Part shown: positions 1-6,668 of the stretch, one piece after another
Layout of the letters: each line of letters begins with the position of its first letter
How positions within the stretch are numbered: the stretch's first letter is position 1
Assembly: GCA_040080215.1 (NCBI GenBank)
Contig: JBEBIT010000087.1
Coordinates: forward strand, 1 to 11,455
DNA: 11,455 nt
Reading direction: 5' to 3'
DNA from: CAIUGU01 sp040080215
GTDB taxonomy: Bacteria > Pseudomonadota > Gammaproteobacteria > Steroidobacterales > Steroidobacteraceae
Program-made: the position numbers and the translations under genes
The notes under the pieces: generated by a model
What the model saw: the letters and a program-made list of their open reading frames with translations, nothing else
Told to the model about the DNA's origin: nothing
The model's database searches: none

Positions 1-86
1 CTCCAATCCTCTGCTGCGTCGTTACGGACCTTGTCAATATTCCCGATATTGACTGCGGCCCGATGCCTCGCAGCAGAGGATTGGAG
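1..86. repeat. Nested inverted repeat upstream of the MarR gene
   Basis: An 18-bp arm at 1-18 (CTCCAATCCTCTGCTGCG) has a perfect reverse complement at 69-86. The 50-bp loop between them contains a second perfect dyad, GTCAATAT at 33-40 and ATATTGAC at 46-53, around a 5-bp centre. Arm pairing stops at bases 19/68. On the outer side the partner of base 87 lies outside the window, so the arm may be longer. The inner dyad has the size of a MarR-family operator. The outer arms could be paired operators or a cruciform/hairpin. There is no U-tract to make it an intrinsic terminator. The repeat is seen directly; its role is inferred. Confidence 0.8.
33..53. promoter_or_regulatory. Candidate operator dyad (MarR-type size)
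   Basis: Perfect 8-bp arms GTCAATAT and ATATTGAC are separated by TCCCG. The dyad lies 80 bp upstream of the MarR-family gene at 133, and its AT-rich arms stand out from the GC-rich surroundings. MarR proteins commonly bind palindromes of about 16-20 bp next to their own gene, so autoregulation is the simplest reading. A perfect TTGACA hexamer on the minus strand (plus-strand 32-37) overlaps it, so it may also serve a divergent gene left of the window, although I see no matching -10. Confidence 0.4.
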
Positions 87-132
87 GCGCAACGCGAGCG
101 CGTATAGGTTAATCAGAGGTTCCTGAAGTCCC

Positions 133-612
133 ATGAAGCCTTCCACAGCGCGGCACAGCCCGCTCGATCGTACGTTCAGTTACCGACTGCACCTGTTGCA
201 CAAGGTGACGGACAGCCGCAGCAGCGACGCTTATCTGACTGACGCGGGATTGCCGATCAGTGAAGGCAGGTGCCTGGCCGTGATCGGCACGTTTACCCCG
301 CTCTCCGTCGTCGATCTTGCGCAACGTGCGAACCTCCACAAGGGGCAGGCCAGTCGGGCGGCGCAGGCGCTCGTGGATCGCGGACTGGTCCGGAAGACGG
401 CCAATGCGACAGACAGCCGTGGCGTGGTCCTCGCGCTTACACGGAAGGGCCAGGTCGTCTGGAAGCGCGTGATGGACCTGGTCGAGCGGCGGAACGAGGA
501 GATCTTCGGTTGCCTGAACGCAGCCGAGCGCCAGCAGTTGAGCGGCTTGCTCGATCGGCTACTCGACAGGGCGAGGCGCGATGCCGGGATTGCAGGCGGC
601 GCCGACGAATAG
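133..612 (+). CDS. MarR-family transcriptional regulator
   Basis: This 159-residue protein is a typical MarR-family winged-helix repressor in length and layout. An N-terminal dimerisation helix spans about residues 14-30. The helix-turn-helix covers about 58-88, with DLAQRANLHKGQASRAAQAL as the recognition region. A wing follows at 94-106 with the family's D-S-R pattern and the LTRKG close, and C-terminal helices at 107-147 complete the dimer. The ATG at 133 is the first start that keeps the full N-terminal helix. The only Shine-Dalgarno-like string, AGAGGT at 114-119, is weak and far away. The gene ends 7 bp before the stop of the convergent isomerase gene. The ligand cannot be read from the sequence. 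Given the neighbours, an aromatic or phenolic acid is a fair guess, and the palindromes upstream are candidate operators. Confidence 0.9.
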   Translation: MKPSTARHSPLDRTFSYRLHLLHKVTDSRSSDAYLTDAGLPISEGRCLAVIGTFTPLSVVDLAQRANLHKGQASRAAQALVDRGLVRKTANATDSRGVVLALTRKGQVVWKRVMDLVERRNEEIFGCLNAAERQQLSGLLDRLLDRARRDAGIAGGADE

Positions 613-620
613 TGCGCCGC
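596..620. terminator. GC-rich hairpin straddling two convergent stop codons
   Basis: GCGGCGC at 596-602 pairs perfectly with GCGCCGC at 614-620 across an 11-base loop. The hairpin covers the MarR stop (610-612) and reaches the isomerase stop (620-622). It is symmetrical, so it could act on both strands, but neither side has a T-tract. Any termination would therefore be inefficient or factor-dependent. In DNA this GC-rich, the hairpin could also be chance. Confidence 0.3.
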
Positions 621-1300
621 TAGATGTCGCAGTCCGGCTGGGCCTCCGGCGCCGCGGCCGCAAAAGGCGCTAACGATTCCAGGTGATTGCTGATCGCGAC
701 CAGCGCAGGGAACGGTGACAGGTCGACTTTTTGCCGGCGGGCGTTGTACATCTGCGGGACCAGGCAAAGATCCGCGATGGTCACGCTGTCACCGAGCAGA
801 TACCGGCGTCCGCTGCTGGTCACTGCGGCACGTGCTTCCAGCGCCTTGAATCCCACCTGCATCCAGTGGCGGCTCCACGCAGCGAGCGAGTCCTGATCCT
901 GGCCCAGCTCCGACTTCAGGTATCGGGTGACGCGCAAATTGGTGGGGGCGTGGATTTCGCACGCGATGGAGAGTGCAAGGGCCCGGGCCTGCGCCCGCGC
1001 GGCAGGTTCGACTGGCAGCAAGCGAGGCTCCGGAAACCGCTCATCCAGATACTCGATGATCGCGAGCGATTGCGTGAGCGTGACGTCGCCATGCTGCAGG
1101 ACAGGCAGCAGTCCTTCCGGGTTCAGGGACAGATGGTCGGGCGCCAGGTGCTCGTCGTACCGCAGGTGCCGGTAGACCGCCTCGTACTGCAGGCGCTTCA
1201 GGTTGAGCGCGATCCGCACCCGATAGGACGCCGAGCTGCGGAAGTACGTGAACAGCCTGAGTGCGGCCGGGGCGGCCGGCAGGGTTGCGGGGGTCTTCAC
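620..1300 (-). CDS. maiA: Maleylacetoacetate/maleylpyruvate isomerase (zeta-class GST)
   Basis: A cytoplasmic, glutathione-dependent cis-trans isomerase that converts maleylacetoacetate to fumarylacetoacetate (tyrosine/homogentisate route), or maleylpyruvate to fumarylpyruvate (gentisate route). The 226-residue protein has a thioredoxin-like N-domain with the zeta motif SSASYRVRIALNLK at 22-35, the cis-proline region NPEGLLPVL at 60-68 and the glutathione-contact Q77-S78. An all-helical C-domain follows, with EIHAPTNLRV (115-124) and LGDSVTIADLCLVPQ (169-183). The usual Ser-Ser-Cys of the zeta class is Ser-Ser-Ala here. The catalytic serine region is kept, and the Cys is known to vary among bacterial members. 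The start is GTG with no clear ribosome site. A stop lies 14 codons upstream in frame, so little extension is possible. No homogentisate or gentisate dioxygenase is in the window, so the choice between the two substrates is open. Confidence 0.88.
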   Translation of the reverse strand: MKTPATLPAAPAALRLFTYFRSSASYRVRIALNLKRLQYEAVYRHLRYDEHLAPDHLSLNPEGLLPVLQHGDVTLTQSLAIIEYLDERFPEPRLLPVEPAARAQARALALSIACEIHAPTNLRVTRYLKSELGQDQDSLAAWSRHWMQVGFKALEARAAVTSSGRRYLLGDSVTIADLCLVPQMYNARRQKVDLSPFPALVAISNHLESLAPFAAAAPEAQPDCDI

Positions 1301-1341
1301 TCTGGTCCGCGGCTCAAGGTGATTGTGGCCGTGCGTGGCTC

Positions 1342-1371
1342 ATACTAGACTCCAGATGGTTTCGTCCGCAA
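1342..1371 (-). promoter_or_regulatory. Weak candidate promoter for the isomerase gene
   Basis: Read on the minus strand, TTGCGG (plus 1366-1371) and TAGTAT (plus 1342-1347) stand 18 bp apart, 42 bp upstream of the GTG start. The matches to sigma-70 consensus are partial (3/6 and 4/6). Support is mainly positional, plus the dyad that overlaps the -35 and spacer. Confidence 0.3.
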
Positions 1372-1375
1372 CCAT
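1356..1375. promoter_or_regulatory. Dyad ATGGTT-N8-AACCAT between divergent genes
   Basis: A perfect 6-bp inverted repeat with an 8-bp centre spans 20 bp in the isomerase/MFS intergenic region and overlaps the possible isomerase -35 element. The geometry suits a dimeric repressor. It does not match the palindrome upstream of the MarR gene at 133, so if it is an operator it is probably for another protein, or the MarR protein is not the regulator of this region. Confidence 0.35.
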
Positions 1376-1380
1376 TCAGG

Positions 1381-1404
1381 GCAGGCCGTTACGGCCGGGC
1401 CTGC
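1381..1404. repeat. GC-rich dyad in the isomerase/MFS intergenic region
   Basis: GCAGGCC at 1381-1387 is repeated in inverted form as GGCCTGC at 1398-1404. A second, overlapping palindrome GGCCGT-T-ACGGCC occupies 1384-1396. The two cannot pair at the same time in RNA. It lies 5 bp from the ATGGTT dyad and may be part of the same control region or of the MFS leader. Confidence 0.4.
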
Positions 1405-1509
1405 CATGCGTCGCGGCGGGATCCCAGTATAAGGCCGCCTGTCATCGGGGGAAGCTTGGACAACACCTCACCGGCAATCGGGAAAGAAGCTGGCGGCGGC
1501 GAGGCGAGC

Positions 1510-2775
1510 ATGGCCTACCGCTGGTATGTCGTTACCGTCCTCTTGATCGTCTACTCCCTCAACTTCCTCGACCGCTCGGTCATCAACATCCTCGGTGAAC
1601 AGATCAAGCGGGATCTTTCGATCACGGACACGCAGCTTGGTTTGCTGACCGGTACGTCGTTCGCGCTGTTCTATTCGTTGCTGGGCCTGCCGATCTCGCG
1701 CCTTGCCGACAAGGTCAACCGCGTGCGCCTCATTGCCATTGCCCTGACGCTCTGGAGCGGGCTGACGGCAGCGTCCGGCCTGGCCGCAAGCTATGTGCAG
1801 CTGTTCCTCGTACGCATGGGGGTCGGCATCGGCGAGGCAGGCGGTACGCCGCCCTCGCAATCCGTGATCGCCGACTATTTCCCGCATGCGAAGCGCGGCA
1901 CCGCCATTGCGCTGTTCAATACGGGCGTGCCGCTCGGTACTTTCCTCGGCTTCCTCGTGGGAGGCTATGTCAGCCAGGTCGCGGGCTGGCGGGTGGCCTT
2001 CTTTGCGGCGGGCATTCCCGGGGTGCTGGTGGCGCTCCTGTTGTGGTTGACGATCCGAGAGCCCGTGCGGGGTGCAGTGGATGGTCTGGCCAAGGCCGCA
2101 GAGCGCATGCCTCCGCTCGGGGAGACGCTCAAGCGCCTGTTCGGTCGGCCGTCCTATTTCAAGCTGGTTTGCGCCACCACTTTCAGCATTGCGATCACCT
2201 TCATCGGCGGTGCGTGGCTGCCGTCGCTGTTCATCAGGCTGCACGGTTTCACCGCCGCAGAGGTGGGCGGGTGGATGGCGCTGTTCACTGGCATAGGCGG
2301 TGCCATTGGCTCCTTCGGAGGCGGCGCCATTGCGGACTACCTGAAACGATGGTGGCCACGCGCGGAGATCTTCGTGCCGGCGATCGCCAATGCGCTCGCT
2401 TTTCCGGCGTTCCTGCTCGCCGCACTCGCGCAGGATGCGACGCTTGCGCTGGTGGGGCTCGCTGGCGTTTTCTCGCTCGGCTACGTCTGGATAGGTCCGA
2501 ACTCCGCGATGATCCATCGCGTCGTACCGGTCCGTTCTCGAGCGCTGGCCATCGGCTTCATGCTGTTCTTCTCGAACATCACTGCGCTGGCGCTCGGGCC
2601 GCTCCTGGTCGGGGTCCTGAGCGATTTCCTCGCCGCCGACTACGGCAAGGAATCCTTGCGGTATGCCCTGGTGGCCGCTGCTTTCACCTGTCTCGCCGGC
2701 ACCGGGTCCTACCTGTGGGCCGGACGGCACTATCTCCGCGATGCCGAGATCAATGCCGATCCGGGTGCCCAGTAA
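1510..2775 (+). CDS. Spinster-type MFS transporter
   Basis: A 421-residue inner-membrane transporter of the major facilitator superfamily with about 12 hydrophobic segments. The first helix carries NFLDR (18-22), followed by DLSITDTQLGLLTG (35-48), the pattern seen in spinster-like MFS proteins. A motif-A-like loop GLPISRLADKVNRVRL is at 59-74, and RMGVGIGEAGGTPPSQS (102-118) is the conserved TM4 signature. The ATG at 1510 has GAGG 5 bases upstream (1501-1504). An in-frame TTG at 1456 behind GGGGGAAG would add 18 residues and is a real alternative, since relatives often have a short cytoplasmic tail. The reading frame is open further left to 1261, but that stretch crosses the divergent promoter region. 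The substrate is unknown. Its position suggests uptake or efflux of an organic acid linked to the isomerase. The gene ends 12 bp before the stop of the DUF1513 gene. Confidence 0.88.
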   Translation: MAYRWYVVTVLLIVYSLNFLDRSVINILGEQIKRDLSITDTQLGLLTGTSFALFYSLLGLPISRLADKVNRVRLIAIALTLWSGLTAASGLAASYVQLFLVRMGVGIGEAGGTPPSQSVIADYFPHAKRGTAIALFNTGVPLGTFLGFLVGGYVSQVAGWRVAFFAAGIPGVLVALLLWLTIREPVRGAVDGLAKAAERMPPLGETLKRLFGRPSYFKLVCATTFSIAITFIGGAWLPSLFIRLHGFTAAEVGGWMALFTGIGGAIGSFGGGAIADYLKRWWPRAEIFVPAIANALAFPAFLLAALAQDATLALVGLAGVFSLGYVWIGPNSAMIHRVVPVRSRALAIGFMLFFSNITALALGPLLVGVLSDFLAADYGKESLRYALVAAAFTCLAGTGSYLWAGRHYLRDAEINADPGAQ

Positions 2776-2787
2776 CGAGCTTCCGCG

Positions 2788-3936
2788 TCAGCCGGCGAGC
2801 ACGGGCCGCAGCAGTTCCCCTACCGCAGCGGGTGCGACGCTCCAATGGTCATCCCAACGGAGCGGCTGCGGCAGGTGCAGAGACAAGGGACGCGGTGAAT
2901 GCCTCGCGGCCATGCTGAACGCCGTGCCATCGCGTTGCGAGGCGAGCAGCTCGCCGTCGCGACCCGCGGCGACGCCATAGACTTCGGCCGAGGCCACGAA
3001 GTCGACGAACTCGCCTGTTGTCGTTGTCCAGCGCGCGACGCCCGCACCTTGCGGGCAAGCGGCAGCAATCAGGCCGAGAGGTTCGCTCGCCGCAATGCTG
3101 GCCACATAGCCATGGAACTGATTCCTCGCGCTCTCAGGTGCCGCCAGCAACCGCAGCCCGTTACCTGGTCGATACAGCGCAGCCACCGACGGCGCCGCAA
3201 GCGGCTCGCCCTCATATTGGAGGCCCACGGCCACGCTGCCGTCGTGCATCACCGCGAGATGCCGAACGCTGAGCAGGTGGTCGGGCAAGCGAAGTTGTTC
3301 GAGGCAGCGCCCGGAGGCGACATCGATCAAGACGAGCGACGGGTCCATCGTCGGGATATTCAACTTCTGTCTGAACGTGCGGGGGTGCGTCAGGATCCCG
3401 CCGTTGGCGACGACGAGCGTCTTGCCGTCCGGCAGCCAAGCGAACTCGTGCGGGTCGATGCCTCGCGTGTCGAACTCGCCGAGCAAGCGAAAATCATGCG
3501 CATCACGGATGCCGAGCACACCGCGAGGCGTATCGTATTCATGCTCGGACGTGAACAACACGGCGCCATCGGCGGAGAACAGCCCATGCCCCGCGAGATG
3601 CCTGCCCGAAGGCGTCGCGAACGCGGTGCGCACCTGCATCATCGCAAGGTCAAGCTCGAAGACTTCAGTCCCCGGCCTGCGCGCAAAGTACAGAACGCGA
3701 GTCGGCCGCAGCGGGTCGACCGCATTGCCGTGCACACGGGCCGATACCTTGTGGCCGAACACGCGGCCGTCAGGTAGCGTCAGCCCACCGACATACTGGT
3801 TGCCGGGCAGGTCTTCGAAACCGGAGAGCAAGACGCCTTCCTGGGCGGTCACAGGCCAGTTGCGCGAGAGCCAGAACGCGCCACCCGCCGAGGCCAATGC
3901 GGCTGCGCCGATGAACTGCCGTCGCGAAATGCCCAC
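2788..3936 (-). CDS. Tat-exported DUF1513 protein of the imelysin cluster
   Basis: This 382-residue periplasmic protein starts with a twin-arginine signal, SRRQFIGAAALASAGG at 4-19 (Arg5-Arg6), so it is probably exported folded, perhaps with a bound cofactor or metal. The body matches the DUF1513 family: GHGLFSADG (117-125), EHEYDTPRGVLGIRD (131-145), GIDPHEFAWLPDGKTLVVAN (159-178) and THPRTFRQKLN (183-193). The repeating beta-strand/DG-turn character suggests a beta-propeller. No enzymatic role is established for the family. It is repeatedly found with imelysin and DUF1111 genes and is thought to serve iron handling. The start is GTG with AGGAGA four bases upstream, and that ribosome site overlaps the stop of the preceding gene, 8 bp away. 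It is the last gene of the operon. Confidence 0.85.
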   Translation of the reverse strand: MGISRRQFIGAAALASAGGAFWLSRNWPVTAQEGVLLSGFEDLPGNQYVGGLTLPDGRVFGHKVSARVHGNAVDPLRPTRVLYFARRPGTEVFELDLAMMQVRTAFATPSGRHLAGHGLFSADGAVLFTSEHEYDTPRGVLGIRDAHDFRLLGEFDTRGIDPHEFAWLPDGKTLVVANGGILTHPRTFRQKLNIPTMDPSLVLIDVASGRCLEQLRLPDHLLSVRHLAVMHDGSVAVGLQYEGEPLAAPSVAALYRPGNGLRLLAAPESARNQFHGYVASIAASEPLGLIAAACPQGAGVARWTTTTGEFVDFVASAEVYGVAAGRDGELLASQRDGTAFSMAARHSPRPLSLHLPQPLRWDDHWSVAPAAVGELLRPVLAG

Positions 3937-3944
3937 GGGTTCTC

Positions 3945-5348
3945 CTACAGCGAATCGAGGAACGCAATCAACGCGGCACGGTCGCTCTTCGACATCGCCT
4001 TGTATGCATCACGTGCGGCCGCCCCTTCACCGCCGTGCCACAGGATGGCTTCGCTGGCGTTGCGCGCGCGGCCGTCGTGCAGCAACCGCGTGTGGCCGTT
4101 CACCAGATGCTGCAACCCAAGCCCCCAGAGCGGCGGCGTGCGCCACTCGCTGCCCGTCGCTTCGCCGTCCGGTCGATAGTCGGCAAGCTCGGGGCCCATG
4201 TCGTGGACCAGCAGGTCGGTGAACGGATGGAAAGTCTGGTTCGCGAGTTCAGGCAGCACGGCCTTTGCGTCGGTCTTGAGTTCGGGACGGTGACAGCCGC
4301 TGCAACCGGCTTCAGCAAACCGCTTCGCGCCGGTCTTGACGGCCGGATTGTCGAGATCGCGTCGCGCGGGGACCGCGAGCGTGCGCTGGTATTGAACGAT
4401 GCGGTCGAAGATCTCGTCGCTGATCTCGGGGCTCCCGCCCGTGGGCGCCCCGTTGCATGCGGTTTGCGCCGGCGTGCAGTTCTGGCCGGGGCGCAGTGTG
4501 GTCGCCATGCCCATCTCACCGCTGAACGCCGCGGAGGTCTGGTGTGCAATGTCGGGCTGGTTGGCTTTCCATCCGAAGCGTCCCAGAACCTTCTGCTGCG
4601 TGGTGAGGTTGAGGACATGGTTGGCGCGCCCGGAGATTCCGTTGCCATCGCGGTCATCGGCATCGGCCCACTCCAGGATCTGCGCTTCCGGCACCTGTTC
4701 AAGGAGGCCGGACCCGATCACCGCCGGCGCGACGCGCGGCGAGATCTCGGTGTTCGGCGCAAAGGAGCCGTAGCCGAGGTCTTCGAACACGTAGTTGGGT
4801 TCGAGCAGCGCATAGGCCTCGCCGTCCGCGAAGGTCCCGGTCAATTCCCGACTTTCGATGCGGACCGTTCCCTCGGCAGAGACGCCGTCGATCGCAAAGG
4901 GATTCAGATTGCCGCCGTAGGTCGGTTCCGGTCCCGGCTGGCCGTTCGGCCCTGTTCCCGGCACGCTGAACTGGAAGACGAGCGATACGGGGCGTTCCCC
5001 GGGCAAAGGCGGCTGGCCGCGGCCATCGTTATTGTGGCACGCGTCGCACGACCGGGCGTTGAACAGCGGCCCGAGTCCGTCGCGCGCACTCGCTGAAGCG
5101 GGGGCGACCACCCAGGGACTGTTGAAGAACGCATTGCCGACGAAGAACGTGGCGCGATCCGCGCTCACGAGATTGGCTGCCGGCTGTGAAAACGCCTGGC
5201 GCGAATTCTCATGCACGGTGGTGTCGCCGCCCGATTGCGGTTGCAGCAGCGCGGTGACGTCGGGACCGCGGGCGCAGCCGCCGACCAGACCCGCCGTGAG
5301 CAGCAGCGCAACACCGGGCCAGCGCAAAGGTGTCATCACTTTGTTCAA
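3945..5348 (-). CDS. Di-heme c-type cytochrome lipoprotein (DUF1111, di-heme oxidoreductase family)
   Basis: This 467-residue protein has a lipoprotein signal with lipobox VGGC (22-25). It has two heme c attachment sites, CDACH at 101-105 and CSGCH at 349-353, one in each half. Other family landmarks are GLGPLFNARSC (91-101), EWADADDRDGNGISGR (226-241), the RTPPLWGLG stretch (403-411) and LLHDGRARNASEAILWHGGE (422-441). These place it in the DUF1111 / di-heme oxidoreductase family, distantly like MauG/CcpA. It probably acts as a periplasmic electron-transfer or oxidase partner of the imelysin. I read the start as TTG at 5348, because it overlaps the imelysin stop by 4 bases (TTGA) and gives the best signal peptide. 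GTG at 5339 or ATG at 5336 would also work, but no start has a strong ribosome site. The actual reaction, possibly Fe(II)/Fe(III) interconversion, is not proven for the family. Confidence 0.87.
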   Translation of the reverse strand: MNKVMTPLRWPGVALLLTAGLVGGCARGPDVTALLQPQSGGDTTVHENSRQAFSQPAANLVSADRATFFVGNAFFNSPWVVAPASASARDGLGPLFNARSCDACHNNDGRGQPPLPGERPVSLVFQFSVPGTGPNGQPGPEPTYGGNLNPFAIDGVSAEGTVRIESRELTGTFADGEAYALLEPNYVFEDLGYGSFAPNTEISPRVAPAVIGSGLLEQVPEAQILEWADADDRDGNGISGRANHVLNLTTQQKVLGRFGWKANQPDIAHQTSAAFSGEMGMATTLRPGQNCTPAQTACNGAPTGGSPEISDEIFDRIVQYQRTLAVPARRDLDNPAVKTGAKRFAEAGCSGCHRPELKTDAKAVLPELANQTFHPFTDLLVHDMGPELADYRPDGEATGSEWRTPPLWGLGLQHLVNGHTRLLHDGRARNASEAILWHGGEGAAARDAYKAMSKSDRAALIAFLDSL

Positions 5349-6568
5349 TCGCCGCTGCCTTGGATCGGAGACATGAAGATGCCGAGCGCCGTGGCGGCCC
5401 GGCCCAGGCTGATCGCCAACGAGCGCAATGCATCCGCACCCGCCTGTACCCGAGCGTGACCTTCCGTGTTGTCCTGCCGGATCTCGCGATCGAACGGACT
5501 GTGGATCGCCGCGACCTGGTTGCTCGTGCTTTCAAGACGAGCCTTCATTTCCTCGGCGACCATCGCATCCGCCTTGGCAACGAATTCGGCGAGACTCGGG
5601 CCGCTGACCACCGAGCCGTCGAGACGCTCGTAACGTCCGAGATAGACGGCCTTGATGCCTGCGACGTTGGCCTGCAGGTCGTTGCTCGTGAAATCGCTGA
5701 AGCAGGACTGTTCCTCTTCCTGGTCGCCTGAGAGGAGCGGGACAGCCAGGCGTTCGCCTGCCATTTCCACTTCGCTCAGGCCCACCATGCCGGTCAGCAT
5801 GCGCTTGAGGCCCGTGTAGACGTCGCCGGTCACGAAGTCGCGTCGATAGCTCGGGACCGCCGGGTCATCGACGACGGTCCATGCCGTCACGAGCGACTGC
5901 AGGTCGCTGATCAAGAGTGTCGTTGCGGCCTTCAAGTACTGGCCGCGGCGCGCCGCGACGTCCGTAGCCGGATCGCCCTTGACGACGTAGTCGGTGTAGG
6001 GCCGCTGCCCACTCGCATCCGGTGTCTGGTTGAGGTCCTGTCCCCACAGCAGGAACTCGATGGCGTGGTAGCCGCTCGCGATGTTCTTCTCGCCTCCGGC
6101 TTCGTTCTGTTCGCTGACCAGCTTCGGGGTGATCGACGGAAAGGCCGCCGCGTTGCCGACGATGTTGAGGCCGGGGGCGGCGTTGTAGGCCGCTCCGACC
6201 GAATCGATATGGTTCTCATCGAGCGGCCAGCCATTCAGTTGTCCCTCCGGACCGCCTTCCCCATCGATGGGACCGCCGTAGAAGCGGAACGCTTCGGAGT
6301 GGTCATAGGGAATCCGGGCTGCGCGCCATTTGTCCCGCGCATCGGCCAGCGTCTGCTCGGAAGGGGCAGCCAACAGGGCATCGACGCTGGCATCGAGTGC
6401 CTTGGCTGCCTTGAGCGTGTCTTCGTAAGTGGCCAGCACAATATCGGCATAAGTATTGAGAACGGGCCGGCGCGGGTCGTCAGCCGGCGCCTTGGCGCAG
6501 CCCGCGAGCAGGCCAGCGGCTATCAGGGTGCTGCCGCCAAAGATCCTCAATAAGCGCTTCATATTCAT
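5345..6568 (-). CDS. Imelysin-family (M75) iron-regulated lipoprotein
   Basis: This 407-residue protein has a lipoprotein signal and lipobox LAGC (21-24). It is an imelysin/M75 domain protein of the IrpA type, related to the EfeO M75 domain. Landmarks are the DKWRAARIPYDHSEAFRFYG region (79-98) and GPIDGEGGPEGQLNGWPLD (99-117). The family's GxHxxE motif appears as GYHAIEFLLWGQD at 166-178 (His168, Glu171), a likely metal site. EEEQSCFSDFTSND is at 284-297. Despite the M75 name, iron uptake rather than proteolysis is the accepted view of the family. It is the first gene of the operon with the di-heme and DUF1513 proteins. The ATG at 6568 precedes a second ATG two codons later. The ribosome site is weak: an AGGA lies about 16 bases upstream. 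A Fur-like box and promoter lie about 70-100 bp upstream, which fits iron-repressed expression. Confidence 0.9.
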   Translation of the reverse strand: MNMKRLLRIFGGSTLIAAGLLAGCAKAPADDPRRPVLNTYADIVLATYEDTLKAAKALDASVDALLAAPSEQTLADARDKWRAARIPYDHSEAFRFYGGPIDGEGGPEGQLNGWPLDENHIDSVGAAYNAAPGLNIVGNAAAFPSITPKLVSEQNEAGGEKNIASGYHAIEFLLWGQDLNQTPDASGQRPYTDYVVKGDPATDVAARRGQYLKAATTLLISDLQSLVTAWTVVDDPAVPSYRRDFVTGDVYTGLKRMLTGMVGLSEVEMAGERLAVPLLSGDQEEEQSCFSDFTSNDLQANVAGIKAVYLGRYERLDGSVVSGPSLAEFVAKADAMVAEEMKARLESTSNQVAAIHSPFDREIRQDNTEGHARVQAGADALRSLAISLGRAATALGIFMSPIQGSGD

Positions 6569-6638
6569 CGGGTTATCGGTCTGGTCCTGTGTCTGGTGGG
6601 GGCCGATGCCTCAAGGCAGCCGCCCCCCGGTACTGGCC

Positions 6639-6668
6639 ATTCTAGTGATTAATGAGAATGAATCGCAA
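6639..6668 (-). promoter_or_regulatory. Sigma-70-type promoter of the imelysin operon
   Basis: On the minus strand, TTGCGA (plus 6663-6668, 4/6 to consensus) and TAGAAT (plus 6639-6644, 5/6) are 18 bp apart. The -10 lies about 70 bp upstream of the imelysin ATG. The spacer and -35 coincide with the Fur-like box, the classical arrangement for iron repression. This is the best promoter match in the window. Confidence 0.55.

Noticed and set aside
1..86. Inverted repeat as ends of an insertion sequence or MITE
   Set aside because: The element would be only 86 bp, there is no transposase and no flanking target duplication can be seen because the left flank is outside the window.
1261..1509. Extended N-terminus for the MFS transporter
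   Set aside because: The extension would run through the start of the divergent isomerase gene and the intergenic dyads, and is not MFS-like. Only the TTG at 1456 remains a serious alternative.
1468..2730. 420-codon open frame on the minus strand inside the MFS gene
   Set aside because: It is a high-GC shadow frame: the product is Arg/Glu/His-rich without a fold pattern, while the plus frame has clear MFS motifs.
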